Part shown: positions 53,398 through 62,610 of the stretch, piece after piece
Numbering within the stretch: the first letter of the stretch is position 1
How the letters are laid out: each line of letters starts with the position of its first letter
NCBI GenBank assembly: GCA_965662355.1
Contig: CBFIHP010000005.1
Coordinates: 1-64,000 of the forward strand
Direction: 5' to 3'
From: GCA-2683825 sp965662355
Lineage (GTDB): Bacteria; Planctomycetota; UBA1135; GCA-002686595
DNA: 64,000 bases
Program-made: the position numbers and the translations under genes
Notes under the pieces: generated by a model
Seen by the model: the letters and a program-made list of their open reading frames with translations, nothing else
The model's database searches: none
What the model was told of the DNA's origin: nothing

Positions 53398-53979
53398 ATG
53401 GAAGAAGGGAAGCGCAAGGGAACGGTACTCGTGATCTCCGGGCCGTCGGGCTGCGGCAAGAGCACGATCTGTCGCGATCTGATCTCCGACGAACGCGTTT
53501 CCTTCTCGGTCTCCGTCACCACTCGTGAACCGCGTTCGGGTGAACAGGACGGACGCGAGTACCATTTCATCGACGAGAAACGCTTCCGCGAGCTGGTCGA
53601 TGAAGGTGCCTTTCTCGAGTGGGCGGACGTACACGGAAACCTGTACGGAACCTTGAAGGGGCCCGTCGAGGAGGCTCTCGAAGCGGGGCGCATCTATCTC
53701 GTAGAAATCGACGTCCAGGGCGGTTCCGCGCTCAAGAAGTTGTGCGTACCCGGCGTGTTCATCTTCGTCGCTCCGCCGAATCTCGATACCCTGCGCCAGC
53801 GCCTGGTCGAACGTGGTACGGACACCGAAGAGGTCATCGAGCGGCGTATGAAGAAGGCCAGCTGGGAGATGGACTCCGCGGGGCTTTACGATCAGGTGGT
53901 CGTGAACGAGGATCTGAAGGTAGCGATCGCCGAGGTCCGCCGTCTGGCGGGCCTGGGCGAACCCGCCCGTGGCAAGTAG
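53398..53979 (+). CDS. gmk: Guanylate kinase
   Basis: Guanylate kinase, 193 residues, phosphorylates GMP to GDP. The P-loop is GPSGCGKS (15-22), followed by VTTREPRSGEQDGREYHFID and the GMP-binding FLEWADVHGNLYGT. I chose ATG 53398, nine bases after the yicC stop, rather than a longer frame starting within yicC. Confidence 0.95.
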   Translation: MEEGKRKGTVLVISGPSGCGKSTICRDLISDERVSFSVSVTTREPRSGEQDGREYHFIDEKRFRELVDEGAFLEWADVHGNLYGTLKGPVEEALEAGRIYLVEIDVQGGSALKKLCVPGVFIFVAPPNLDTLRQRLVERGTDTEEVIERRMKKASWEMDSAGLYDQVVVNEDLKVAIAEVRRLAGLGEPARGK

Positions 53980-53989
53980 GAGCTAGGAC

Positions 53990-54532
53990 ATGAGCAAACG
54001 CATTCTCCTTGGCGTCGCAGCATCCGCGGCGCTCCACAAGGCCTGCGACCTGGCGAGCAAGCTCGCCCAGGAAGGTCACGAGGTGAAGTGCATCCTCACA
54101 CCCCGGGCGGCCGAGCTGATCTCCCCCCAGCTCTTCGAAGCCCTGACCGGCGAGCCGGCCTGGGTGGAGGAATTCGGCAAGTCCCGCAGCCGTGGCATGG
54201 ATCACATCGATCTCTCCCGTTGGGCCCAGGCGATCTGCATCGCGCCGGCCACGGCGGACGTCGTTTCGCGTCTGGCGCTCGGGTTGGCGAACGACTTGTT
54301 GACGACCGCAGCGTTGGCGCTCGACCCGCAGGTCCCGCGCATCCTGTGCCCGGCGATGAATGCCCACATGCTGGCCTCGCCGCCCATCGTGCGGAACCTG
54401 GAGACCCTCCGCGGGGATGGCTGGCGTGTGCTGGAGCCCGGCGAGGGTCACCTCGCCTGCGGTGTCGAGGGGCGGGGACGCATGAGCGAGCCCGAGGACA
54501 TCAGAGACTTCCTGGCCGAGGCCCTGGGATGA
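53990..54532 (+). CDS. coaC: Phosphopantothenoylcysteine decarboxylase (CoaC)
   Basis: A 180-residue flavoprotein decarboxylase of coenzyme A biosynthesis, here as a separate protein. It has GVAASAALHKACDL at the front, the active His72 (MDHIDLSRWA), the PAMN motif (CPAMNAHM, near 124) and ACGVEGRGRM with the Cys near 158. In most bacteria it is fused to CoaB; here CoaB is the next gene with a 4-base overlap. Confidence 0.92.
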   Translation: MSKRILLGVAASAALHKACDLASKLAQEGHEVKCILTPRAAELISPQLFEALTGEPAWVEEFGKSRSRGMDHIDLSRWAQAICIAPATADVVSRLALGLANDLLTTAALALDPQVPRILCPAMNAHMLASPPIVRNLETLRGDGWRVLEPGEGHLACGVEGRGRMSEPEDIRDFLAEALG

Positions 54533-55200
54533 GTTCGGCCCAAAAGAACCCCAAGAAGACCGGGCGTCGCGTCGTCGTGACCGCGGGTCCGACCCGCGAG
54601 CCGATCGACCCGGTGCGCTATCTCTCGAACGAATCCAGCGGCATCATGGGCTTCGAGATCGCCGCCGCTGCCGCACGCCTGGGAGATCGGGTCACCCTCA
54701 TCGCCGGCCCGGTGCACCTGGAAACGCCCCCGGGTGTGCTTCGTGTCGACGTCGAGACCGCGCGGGAGATGCTGAGCGAGGTCCGCGAGGCTTTCCGCGA
54801 CGCCGATTGCCTGATCATGTGCGCGGCCGTGGCCGACTGGCGTCCGAAGAAGCGCCATCGGGCCAAATGGCGCAAGGAGGTCGAGGGAGGCGAGACGGCC
54901 AGCATCGAGCTGGTCAAGAACCCCGACATCCTGGCCACCCTGGCGAAGCGCAAGGGGGAGCGCATGGTGATCGGCTTCGCCCTCGAGACCGGCTCTGGCC
55001 TGGCCCGCGCGCGGGCCAAAATGGAGCGCAAGAACACCGACTACATCGTCCTGAACGATGCCAGCGTCCTGGGGTCGGCCCGGACCAGCGTCACGATCCT
55101 CGGCCGGGACGGCTCCCGCACCGACGTGCGGGAGCGGACGAAACGCCAGGTTGCGGAGGCCCTGGTGCGTCTCGAAAAACCGCTTCTTCAGGTGCCCTGA
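54529..55200 (+). CDS. coaB: Phosphopantothenate-cysteine ligase (CoaB)
   Basis: A 223-residue CoaB, which joins phosphopantothenate and cysteine. TAGPTREPIDPVRYLSNESSGIMG at the front is the nucleotide-binding and dimer signature; AAVADWRPK and IGFALETG follow as expected. The ATG at 54529 overlaps the coaC stop. Confidence 0.92.
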   Translation: MSSAQKNPKKTGRRVVVTAGPTREPIDPVRYLSNESSGIMGFEIAAAAARLGDRVTLIAGPVHLETPPGVLRVDVETAREMLSEVREAFRDADCLIMCAAVADWRPKKRHRAKWRKEVEGGETASIELVKNPDILATLAKRKGERMVIGFALETGSGLARARAKMERKNTDYIVLNDASVLGSARTSVTILGRDGSRTDVRERTKRQVAEALVRLEKPLLQVP

Positions 55201-55301
55201 GCAGCCGTGGCCGCCCGTTGCGCCCGCACCTGTGCGGAAACGGGGCCAAAGCCCCAAACGAAGCCATCGCATACTAGGAACGGGCCGAGCGTTTCGCTCG
55301 A

Positions 55302-57863
55302 ATGATGGCGATGTCCCGGAACAAGAAAAAGAAGGCGCGCGGCCAGGGCTCCATCGTGGGCCGTCTGGGTGACTTCGTCAGGAGCTTCCTACGCGGCAAC
55401 TCCGCGGAGGAGGGGGTGTCCGATCACATCCAGGAGATCAAGGGGCTAGTTCTCGTGGGCTGGACGCTTTGGCTCTTCGTTTCGCTGGTCAGCTATCAGC
55501 CCGATCCCCAGGCCGCGGGCCACACGAACTGGGGCGGACAGGCCGGTTGGTACCTCGCCGACTGGGCCTACGTCGGGTTCGGATGGAGTGCCTATTCCCT
55601 CGTCTTTCTCGGTTTCATGTGGGGAGCGGTGCTGGTTGCCCAAAAGGAAATCGGCCGACCCCTGCTGCGCGGCTTCGGCGGCCTCAGCTTTCTTCTCGCG
55701 AGCGCCTTCATGTTCGAGCTCGGGTTCGGAGCCAATTTCGGCTTCGAGCTGCCCTATGGGCCCGGCGGCTATCTCGCCCTGGAGCTCGTCGGATCCGGGG
55801 TCAACTTCGACCAGATGAACCCCGTGCTCGTCGAGAAGCTCGGGCGCCCCGGGCTTTGGATCCTCCTCGGTCTTGCGACGACCATCGCCTTCATGCTGGC
55901 CACGGAGATGGCCTTCTATCCCGCCCTGCGCGCGCTGCGGGATTGGTTCTCCGCACGCCAGGACGAGAGTGGCGAAAGCGCTTCCGCGGCCATGGGTGGT
56001 TGGCTCGCCCGTTTGTTCTCGGGTCTTTGGAGCTTCCTGCGCGGTGATGACCTCGAGCTCAGCACGGTCAGCGCCTCGGCCGTTGTGACCCCGGCCCCTT
56101 CGCGCCGCCGCGGTTCGAGCCTCGAGATGCCCGAACAGTCGGAGCTCTTCGCCGATGACGAAGAGGAATGGGAAGAGGAGGACGAAGAAGAAGAGGAGGA
56201 CGAAGAAGAAGAAGAAGAGGAAGAAGAGGAGGAAGAGGAAGAAGAGTGGGAAGAGGAGGAAGAGGAGGAAGATTCCGAGGAGCTGACCCCGGAACCTGCG
56301 AAGAAGAAAAAGCCCCAGGTCCAGACCGCTCCCGTCCCGCCCCAGATCTTCGAGCCGCCCACACCGCCGCCGGGGGAATGGAAGCTGCCCTCGTTGGAGA
56401 TCCTCGAGCCGCCCCGGGGGCAATCGCTCGAGGACAACAAGAGGCTCGAGAAGAACGCCAACCGGTTGGAAAACGTCCTGGGCTCCTTCCGCGTCGAGGC
56501 CCACGTCGTCGGCGCCAAGGTCGGGCCCGCGGTCACCTTGTTCGAACTCGAGGTGGCCCAGGGCACGCGGATGAACAAGGTCACGCAGCTCAGCCAGGAG
56601 ATCGCCGCGGCCTTGCGCGCGAAGAGCGTGCGTATCATCGCTCCGATTCCCGGCCGCGCGACGATCGGCATCGAAGTGCCCAATGAAAAGCGCCGGATCG
56701 TTCTGCTCTCGGAGTTGATCTCGCAGAAGGCCTATGACAAGGACCACATGGCCCTGCCCTTGTTCCTCGGGATGGATGCCGAGGGCAACGCGATCGTCGA
56801 GGACCTGGCGCGCATGCCGCACCTCTTGATCGCGGGCACGACCGGTTCCGGCAAGTCCGTGTGCATCAACTGCATCCTGGCCAGCTTCCTGTTGACGCGC
56901 TCGCCGCACGACGTGCAGCTGATCCTCGTCGATCCGAAGATGGTCGAGCTGCAGATGTTCGCGAGCGTGCCGCACCTGATGCTGCCGGTCGTTACCGACA
57001 TGCGTCAGGCGACGAACGTGCTCCTGTGGGCCTGCGAGAAGATGGATGGTCGCTACGAGCTCTTCAAGAAAGCCGGTGTGCGCAACCTGAAGGGCTACAA
57101 TGCCCTGGGCGAGGACGGGCTGCGCGAGCGCATGGGCGACGACTTCCACGAGGAACGCACCCCGCGTCACGTTCCCTTCATCGTCATCGTCATCGATGAG
57201 ATGGCGGACCTGATGATGACCTCCAAGAAGGAGGCCGAACTCACGATCACGCGCCTGGCCCAGAAATCGCGGGCCGTGGGCATCCACGTCATCGTCGCCA
57301 CGCAAAGACCTTCGACCGACGTCATCACCGGGGTGCTGAAAGGCAACCTACCGACGCGGATCGCTTTCCAGGTTGCCAGCAAGGTCGATAGCCGCGTCAT
57401 CCTGGACCACATGGGTGCGGAGAAGCTCCTGGGGCAAGGCGACATGCTCTATACGCCGCCACAGACCTCGCAGCTGTGTCGCGTGCAAGGTGCACTCGTC
57501 GAAGATCACGAGATACAGGGCATCGTCGACTTCGTTTCGCAGGAGTCGGTGCCGACTTTCAATCAAGAGCTGGTCCAGACGGCCAGCGGTGCTGCACAGC
57601 CCGGGCAACCCTCGGGTTCCGACCAGGACGACCTCTTCGATGAGGCCGTCCGTATCGTGTTGAAGTCCCGGCGTGGATCTGCCAGCTTGCTTCAGCGAGC
57701 CCTGGGCATCGGCTACACGCGGGCTTCGCGCTTGATCGACATCATGACGGCCGAAGGGATCGTCGGGGAACACAAGGGGTCCAAGGCACGCGAGGTCTTG
57801 ATGTCCCCCGAAGACTGGGATGAAAACCAAGAGGCGATCGCCGAGGCGGAGAAGCAACAATGA
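55302..57863 (+). CDS. ftsK: DNA translocase FtsK
   Basis: FtsK, 853 residues, pumps DNA at the division septum and helps resolve chromosome dimers. ATG 55302 is used; 55305 and 55311 are also in frame. The N-terminus (about 45-220) has four membrane helices. A linker follows with a nearly pure Glu/Asp tract (about 285-328). The motor has Walker A GTTGSGKS (512-519) and Walker B IVIVIDEMADLM (near 629). The C-terminal gamma winged helix (about 775-835, GSASLLQRALGIGYTRASRLIDIM) binds DNA orienting sequences and XerD in known FtsK. The stop overlaps the next gene (ATGA). Confidence 0.95.
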   Translation: MMAMSRNKKKKARGQGSIVGRLGDFVRSFLRGNSAEEGVSDHIQEIKGLVLVGWTLWLFVSLVSYQPDPQAAGHTNWGGQAGWYLADWAYVGFGWSAYSLVFLGFMWGAVLVAQKEIGRPLLRGFGGLSFLLASAFMFELGFGANFGFELPYGPGGYLALELVGSGVNFDQMNPVLVEKLGRPGLWILLGLATTIAFMLATEMAFYPALRALRDWFSARQDESGESASAAMGGWLARLFSGLWSFLRGDDLELSTVSASAVVTPAPSRRRGSSLEMPEQSELFADDEEEWEEEDEEEEEDEEEEEEEEEEEEEEEWEEEEEEEDSEELTPEPAKKKKPQVQTAPVPPQIFEPPTPPPGEWKLPSLEILEPPRGQSLEDNKRLEKNANRLENVLGSFRVEAHVVGAKVGPAVTLFELEVAQGTRMNKVTQLSQEIAAALRAKSVRIIAPIPGRATIGIEVPNEKRRIVLLSELISQKAYDKDHMALPLFLGMDAEGNAIVEDLARMPHLLIAGTTGSGKSVCINCILASFLLTRSPHDVQLILVDPKMVELQMFASVPHLMLPVVTDMRQATNVLLWACEKMDGRYELFKKAGVRNLKGYNALGEDGLRERMGDDFHEERTPRHVPFIVIVIDEMADLMMTSKKEAELTITRLAQKSRAVGIHVIVATQRPSTDVITGVLKGNLPTRIAFQVASKVDSRVILDHMGAEKLLGQGDMLYTPPQTSQLCRVQGALVEDHEIQGIVDFVSQESVPTFNQELVQTASGAAQPGQPSGSDQDDLFDEAVRIVLKSRRGSASLLQRALGIGYTRASRLIDIMTAEGIVGEHKGSKAREVLMSPEDWDENQEAIAEAEKQQ
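56157..56286. repeat. Acidic low-complexity (GAA/GAG-rich) tract in ftsK
   Basis: About 130 bases of purine-rich sequence on the plus strand (GAG, GAA and GAC codons) encode about 44 residues that are nearly all Glu or Asp, with a few Trp and Ser. It forms part of the linker between membrane and motor domains. Confidence 0.85.
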
Positions 57864-60043
57864 CTGACACGGATCGTACCGAGCGGGACCTCGAGTCCCC
57901 GAAGCCGGTTTCGCAAGACGCCGTCGGACTCCTTTGCTGCGCCGTGGGAGGGTTTTTCGCCGTTTCCGCGGTACAGGCCCTGCGGGGCCAGGAGCCGAAG
58001 CTGGCCAGCCTCGCTCGTCCAGTCCTCGGGCTGATCGAGATCATTGGCCACTGGCCGGCTCTCGTCTTCTGTATAGGGCTCGCCGGTCTCGGCTGCATGA
58101 TGTTCCTGCGGGCGTATCTCATCGATGTGTGGCGCCCCCTGGGCCTCGCCGGAGGCGCGGCCTTCGGGCTGGCTCTTTTCCTGAGCGGCTTCGTCCCCGA
58201 AGCAGGGGGGGCCTTCGGCAGCGCCTTGCCGGCCGCTTTGGGTGGGATCGCGGGCAAACTCCTCAGTGTGTTGATCGGCGGCCTGGTGCTTCTTGTTGCC
58301 TTTTGGTGGGGCGTTCTGTCCCCCCAGGCGAACTTTTCGAAACCCGGAAACTTCAGCGGGATAGGGAGGTCAGAAGACGCGGAATCGACCGATGGAGTCT
58401 CGGCGGCGGAAGCAGCCTTCCTGGTCTCCCAGCCGCGCAAGGCTTCCAAACCGAAAGCGGCTCGCCAAGCCGAAACGCCCGCACCTTCCCCCACACTCGC
58501 CGAATCCGAACCTGACGAACAGGATCCCGGGAGCTCGCTCCCCTTCGGAACCCGGCCCCTCACCCGTGAAGAATCCGAATCCCTCGTTGAACAAGCCGCG
58601 TCTGAGGCAGCGTCCGTGGACGCCCCAGTGTCAGAAGCGCACGGAGCTCTCGCAGCAGAGCCTCTCGATGTTCAGCACGATGACGCCGGCCTCGAGCCGA
58701 CTGGTTCAGATCTGGCTGAAGCGCGAGAGAGTGGTCGTCAACTCGGCGACGACGTTACCGTTCTTCCCTCCGGGGAAGCCCGGCCCCTAGAGAGCCACGA
58801 CTCTCCACTCCTGCCCAGCTGGGCCGCGGAAGAGGGGGTTTTCGACGAACACGGGCTCGGTGAGCCCCAGCCCTTCGAGCCGCCCGCAGAAGCTGCCGCG
58901 AGCGAGACGAAGGCCGAGGACGACGAGGACTTCGAGGAAGCCGAGGAGGAGGAGGAGGAGCTCCACGCCGAAGCTTCCGAGTCCGAAACGGCGGAGCCGA
59001 CCGAAACCCCCGCCGAAGAGGACGACGACCCGGCCCTCGCTCCCTGGGAAGAGGCTGCGCAAGCGACGACCCACGCTCCTTTGCCGGCTCGCGATCCCGT
59101 GAGCACGGGAGCCTCCGAAGCGGCCAATGGGGCAGCCGTGGCCAAGCCGCTCGAAACAGGTGACGCCCCGGATGCACCGGGCTGGGAGTCGGACGAAGCT
59201 ACCGTCGATATCAAACCGGTCGCCGTGACCGGTGCGCCGCCCGCGACCGGAGTGCGCCAGGAGAGCCTCTTCGAAGAGGTCGATCTTGCCGCCGAGGAGC
59301 TCGCCCAGGCCTTGGCAGCCGAGAAGGAAGAAGCCGCCAAGGCCGAGGCGCAGGAAGCGGAGGCTGAGGTCCAAGAGGTAGGCGAGAGCGAGAGCGACGA
59401 CGAAGAGTACGAGGAAGAGGGGGTCGAGGAAGAAGTCGAAGCGACCAGCGCCGAGGCCGAGAACGACGACGAGGAGGAATGGGAATGGGAATACGAGGAC
59501 GCGGAAGAGGAGGAGCCCGTCAAAGGGGCCGTAGCCTCTACCTCCACTGAAACCGAGGACGAGGACGAGGAGGAGTACGAGGAAGAAGAGGAAGATGCCG
59601 AGGCCTACGCCGAGGACGATTCCGAGGAGGGCGTGGAAGAGGAGGAGTACGAAGAGGAAGAGGAGCAAGAGCCGGCCCTGGCTTCGGCCGAGGACTCGGC
59701 CCCGGAATCCGATGACTCTGGCGAGGACCTCTCCGAGCCAGAAGCCGTGGCGACGCCCGAGCCCGACGTCGTGTTGCAGCCCGCAGCAGCTCCCGACCCC
59801 GCCCTCACGCTGAAGAGCGATATCGACCAACGGGTCTACGATTCCGGGGTACTCATTCTCGGACAGGGCCGTGTCGCGGTCTCGATGCTCCAGCGCAGGT
59901 TCTCAATGGATTTCGACCAGGCCTGCGACGTTTTGGATCGTTTGCAAGAGCTGGGCCTGATCGGGCCGTATCTTGGCGGCCAGAAGCGCGAGATCCTGCT
60001 CACCGCCGAGGAGTGGGACGAGTGCGTCACAGCCAGCGCTTGA
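57860..60043 (+). CDS. FtsK-like protein with membrane and gamma domains but no motor
   Basis: A 727-residue protein whose ATG overlaps the ftsK stop by four bases. The N-terminus has four predicted membrane helices (about 22-41, 65-87, 93-111, 133-154), the same number as FtsK. Residues about 175-640 form a disordered linker, Ala/Pro-rich then strongly Glu/Asp-rich (EDDEDFEEAEEEEEEL, DEEEWEWEYEDAEEEE). There is no Walker A or B and no RecA-like fold. The C-terminus (about 654-722) resembles the FtsK gamma domain: VAVSMLQRRFSMDFDQACDVLDRLQELGLIGPYLGGQKREILL, with EEW as in FtsK. The recognition helix has Asp where FtsK here has Arg, so DNA binding may differ. A possible FtsK partner. Confidence 0.87.
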   Translation: MTDTDRTERDLESPKPVSQDAVGLLCCAVGGFFAVSAVQALRGQEPKLASLARPVLGLIEIIGHWPALVFCIGLAGLGCMMFLRAYLIDVWRPLGLAGGAAFGLALFLSGFVPEAGGAFGSALPAALGGIAGKLLSVLIGGLVLLVAFWWGVLSPQANFSKPGNFSGIGRSEDAESTDGVSAAEAAFLVSQPRKASKPKAARQAETPAPSPTLAESEPDEQDPGSSLPFGTRPLTREESESLVEQAASEAASVDAPVSEAHGALAAEPLDVQHDDAGLEPTGSDLAEARESGRQLGDDVTVLPSGEARPLESHDSPLLPSWAAEEGVFDEHGLGEPQPFEPPAEAAASETKAEDDEDFEEAEEEEEELHAEASESETAEPTETPAEEDDDPALAPWEEAAQATTHAPLPARDPVSTGASEAANGAAVAKPLETGDAPDAPGWESDEATVDIKPVAVTGAPPATGVRQESLFEEVDLAAEELAQALAAEKEEAAKAEAQEAEAEVQEVGESESDDEEYEEEGVEEEVEATSAEAENDDEEEWEWEYEDAEEEEPVKGAVASTSTETEDEDEEEYEEEEEDAEAYAEDDSEEGVEEEEYEEEEEQEPALASAEDSAPESDDSGEDLSEPEAVATPEPDVVLQPAAAPDPALTLKSDIDQRVYDSGVLILGQGRVAVSMLQRRFSMDFDQACDVLDRLQELGLIGPYLGGQKREILLTAEEWDECVTASA

Positions 60044-60053
60044 TCCCACCACC

Positions 60054-61460
60054 GTGAGCTCCACGTCGAAACAGAGACGCGCACCGAGCGTGAGCGTGCC
60101 CCCCCGCGAGAAACGCGTGGCCCTGGTACACCTGGGCTGTGCCCGCAATCTCATCGACTCGGAACTGATCCTGGCGCGGTTGGCGGAGCAGGGCTGTATC
60201 GTCTGTGGCGATGTCGAGGAGGCCGACGTCGCCGTGTTGAACACGTGCTCGTTCATCGGTCCCGCCCGTGCCGAATCCGAGGCGGCCCTCGAGGGGTTGC
60301 TCGAACGCAAGCGCCGCGGTCAGCTGGAAGGTGTGGTCGTCGCCGGGTGTCTAGTGCAGCGCTACGCGCACGCGCTCGAGCAGCGCTATCCCGAGGTCGA
60401 TCTCTTCAGCGAGATCTCCGATTACACGGCGCTCGCGAAGGCCGTGCGGGCGATGGGAGAGGGACTGGCCTTCCCGCGCTATCTCGAAGCCGGCGGATTG
60501 CGGGCCCCCGTGCGCGAAGGCGCGCGGTTGCTCGCGACCCCCGGTTCCTATGCGTACCTGCGCATCTCCCACGGCTGCGACCATACGTGCAGCTTCTGCG
60601 CCATCCCCTCGATCCGTGGCAAGCACCGTTCGAAGAGCGTGGAAGACCTGGCCGATGAGGCGCGCGAGCTGATCGATGTCGGTGTTCGCGAGCTGGTGCT
60701 CGTCGCCGAGGATTCCACGGCCTGGGGGCGGGACATCGGGGGCGAGTTGCCCGAGCTTCTCGAGACCCTGGCCGAGCTGGACGGCGATCACCGCTTGCGG
60801 TTGATGTACGCCTATCCGAACCGTTTCCCATGGCGTCTCACCGAACTTCTACGCGACCATCCGCGCGTGCTGCCGTACCTCGACATTCCGATGCAGCACA
60901 TAGCGACGCCGGTCCTGCGTGCCATGAAGCGCGCCGGCAGCGGAGATCAGGTCCGCGCCATCCTCGATAGACTCAAGGAAGAGGTTCCGGGCATCACCCT
61001 GCGCACGACGCTGCTGCTTGGATTTCCCGGCGAGAGCGATGCCGATGCGGGGGAGTTGCCGCAGTTCATTCGCGACTATCGGCTGGGTCGGCTGGGAGCC
61101 TTCGCGTACTCACCCGAAGAGGGCACCAGTGCCTTTCCGCTCGAGGGCGAGGTGCCTGAGGATGTCGTTGAGGAACGTCTGGCGGCCGTCTTCGAAGCCC
61201 GCGACAAGGTTCTTCTCGAAGACCAAGAGCAACTCGTCGGCAAGGACGTCGAGATCTTGATCGACGAGTGCCACGAAGTCGGTGGCGAGACCTTCCTCAT
61301 CGGCCGTGGCGCCATGGATGCGCCGGAGGTCGATCTGTTGGCGAAGATTCGTGACGTAGAGGGTGACGTTGGCGACCGCAAGCTCGTGCGGGTCATCGAG
61401 CTGGACGATGAGTGCAGCCTTGTTTGCGGCCCCATCCCCGCGTCGGGGGCTAACGAGTGA
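60054..61460 (+). CDS. rimO: Ribosomal protein S12 methylthiotransferase RimO
   Basis: RimO, 468 residues from GTG 60054, adds a methylthio group to an aspartate of ribosomal protein S12. N-terminal iron-sulfur cysteines are in HLGCARN, LNTCSFIG and VAGCLVQRY. The radical-SAM cluster C-x3-C-x2-C is at Cys175, 179 and 182 (CDHTCSFCAIP). The C-terminus carries a TRAM-like domain (about 400-465). GTG 60087 is a shorter choice. The pgsA start overlaps its stop (GTGA). Confidence 0.93.
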   Translation: MSSTSKQRRAPSVSVPPREKRVALVHLGCARNLIDSELILARLAEQGCIVCGDVEEADVAVLNTCSFIGPARAESEAALEGLLERKRRGQLEGVVVAGCLVQRYAHALEQRYPEVDLFSEISDYTALAKAVRAMGEGLAFPRYLEAGGLRAPVREGARLLATPGSYAYLRISHGCDHTCSFCAIPSIRGKHRSKSVEDLADEARELIDVGVRELVLVAEDSTAWGRDIGGELPELLETLAELDGDHRLRLMYAYPNRFPWRLTELLRDHPRVLPYLDIPMQHIATPVLRAMKRAGSGDQVRAILDRLKEEVPGITLRTTLLLGFPGESDADAGELPQFIRDYRLGRLGAFAYSPEEGTSAFPLEGEVPEDVVEERLAAVFEARDKVLLEDQEQLVGKDVEILIDECHEVGGETFLIGRGAMDAPEVDLLAKIRDVEGDVGDRKLVRVIELDDECSLVCGPIPASGANE

Positions 61461-62128
61461 CTCCCAGAGAGGGAATCTTCGCCCACTGGCCGAACCGCAT
61501 CACGATGGTGCGCTTCGTCGGTTCGCTCCTGCTCTTCGCCATCCTGCAGGTGTACGGGATGTGGCAAGACACCGACGGCATCGCCGCCGGCGACCTGCCG
61601 ACCTTCGTCGATCATGTGCGTGGCGAGATAGGCTTCTACCTGATGATCGCCTTCTGGCTTTTCATCGTGATCGCGTGCACGGACTTTCTGGATGGCTATC
61701 TGGCGCGACGAGCCAACCTCGTCACGGCCTTCGGGCGTATCGCCGATCCCTTCGTCGACAAGGTGCTGGTGATCGGGGCCATGGTCTTTCTGTCCGTGAT
61801 GGACTGGTCGAAGCCGTGGTTTCCGGCCTGGATCGTCGTCGTGATCGTCGCACGTGAATTTCTCGTGACCGGCGTCCGGGGCTACATCGAGAGCCTTGGA
61901 ATGCAGTTTCCTGCGGACTGGTTCGGCAAGGTCAAGATGGTGGTGCAGTGCGTTGCCATCGCGGCCGTGATCGGCCTTTTCGCCTTCGACTGGCCCTCCT
62001 GGGCCCGCGATGCTCTCAATATCATCGGTCACGTGTTCGTGTGGGGCACGCTCGTGACCACCGTGGGTTCGGGGACCTCCTATGTCCTGAAGACCCGGCG
62101 CATGCTCAAGGAAGGGCCTCCTGAGTGA
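61457..62128 (+). CDS. pgsA: CDP-diacylglycerol-glycerol-3-phosphate 3-phosphatidyltransferase
   Basis: PgsA, 223 residues, forms phosphatidylglycerol phosphate from CDP-diacylglycerol. The CDP-alcohol phosphotransferase motif is present: DFLDGYLARR followed by GRIADPFVDK, matching D-G-x2-A-R-x8-G-x3-D-x3-D. Several membrane helices. It starts with GTG 61457 overlapping rimO, and its stop overlaps pgpA; the two act in sequence in phosphatidylglycerol synthesis. Confidence 0.93.
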   Translation: MTPREGIFAHWPNRITMVRFVGSLLLFAILQVYGMWQDTDGIAAGDLPTFVDHVRGEIGFYLMIAFWLFIVIACTDFLDGYLARRANLVTAFGRIADPFVDKVLVIGAMVFLSVMDWSKPWFPAWIVVVIVAREFLVTGVRGYIESLGMQFPADWFGKVKMVVQCVAIAAVIGLFAFDWPSWARDALNIIGHVFVWGTLVTTVGSGTSYVLKTRRMLKEGPPE

Positions 62129-62610
62129 ACCGACTTCGTCTGGCGATCGTCTCCTGTGGGTTCCTGGGTCTTTCGCCCTTCGCACCCGGCACCGTAGGCA
62201 CCCTCGGTGGGGTCCTCCTGGCCTGGCTCCTCGGCATGACGGAGAACTACCTTCTCTGGAGCCTTTTGGCCTGCGCCGTCCTATACGTAATCGGCCGATC
62301 CCTGGGGGAGTGGTCCGAGGAGTACGCTGGAGGCAAGGATCCCGGTTTCTTCGTGCTGGACGAGGTGATCGGTTATCTGGTCACCGCTCTGGCGTGGCGC
62401 GGACCGAGCCTGCTCGGGTTGACCCTGGCGTTTTTCGTGTTTCGCTTCTTCGACATTTTCAAACCCCCTCCCGCCCGCCGCATGGAAAGGCTCGGTGGGG
62501 GTGACGGGATCATCCTCGATGATGTGGTCGCCGGCCTGTACGGCCTCGTCGTGATGATCCTGTGTCGCGAGTTCCTGCTCGAGCCCGAGAACTGGTACGT
62601 TCCCCTTTGA
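62125..62610 (+). CDS. pgpA: Phosphatidylglycerophosphatase A
   Basis: PgpA, 161 residues, removes phosphate from phosphatidylglycerol phosphate, the step after PgsA. Motifs: SPFAPGTVGTLGG, KDPGFFVLDEVIGYLV and RFFDIFKPPPARRMERLGGGDGIILDDVVAGLYG, all family signatures. Membrane protein with about four helices. Start GTG overlaps pgsA stop (GTGA). Confidence 0.93.
   Translation: MNRLRLAIVSCGFLGLSPFAPGTVGTLGGVLLAWLLGMTENYLLWSLLACAVLYVIGRSLGEWSEEYAGGKDPGFFVLDEVIGYLVTALAWRGPSLLGLTLAFFVFRFFDIFKPPPARRMERLGGGDGIILDDVVAGLYGLVVMILCREFLLEPENWYVPL

Noticed and set aside
54088..54528. Upstream extension of the coaB frame
   Set aside because: It runs inside coaC in another frame; ATG 54529 overlaps the coaC stop and starts the known CoaB sequence.
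55446..57305. A 619-codon minus-strand frame with long Phe/Leu runs opposite ftsK
   Set aside because: The hydrophobic run is the reverse of the Glu-rich tract in ftsK, so it is a composition shadow.
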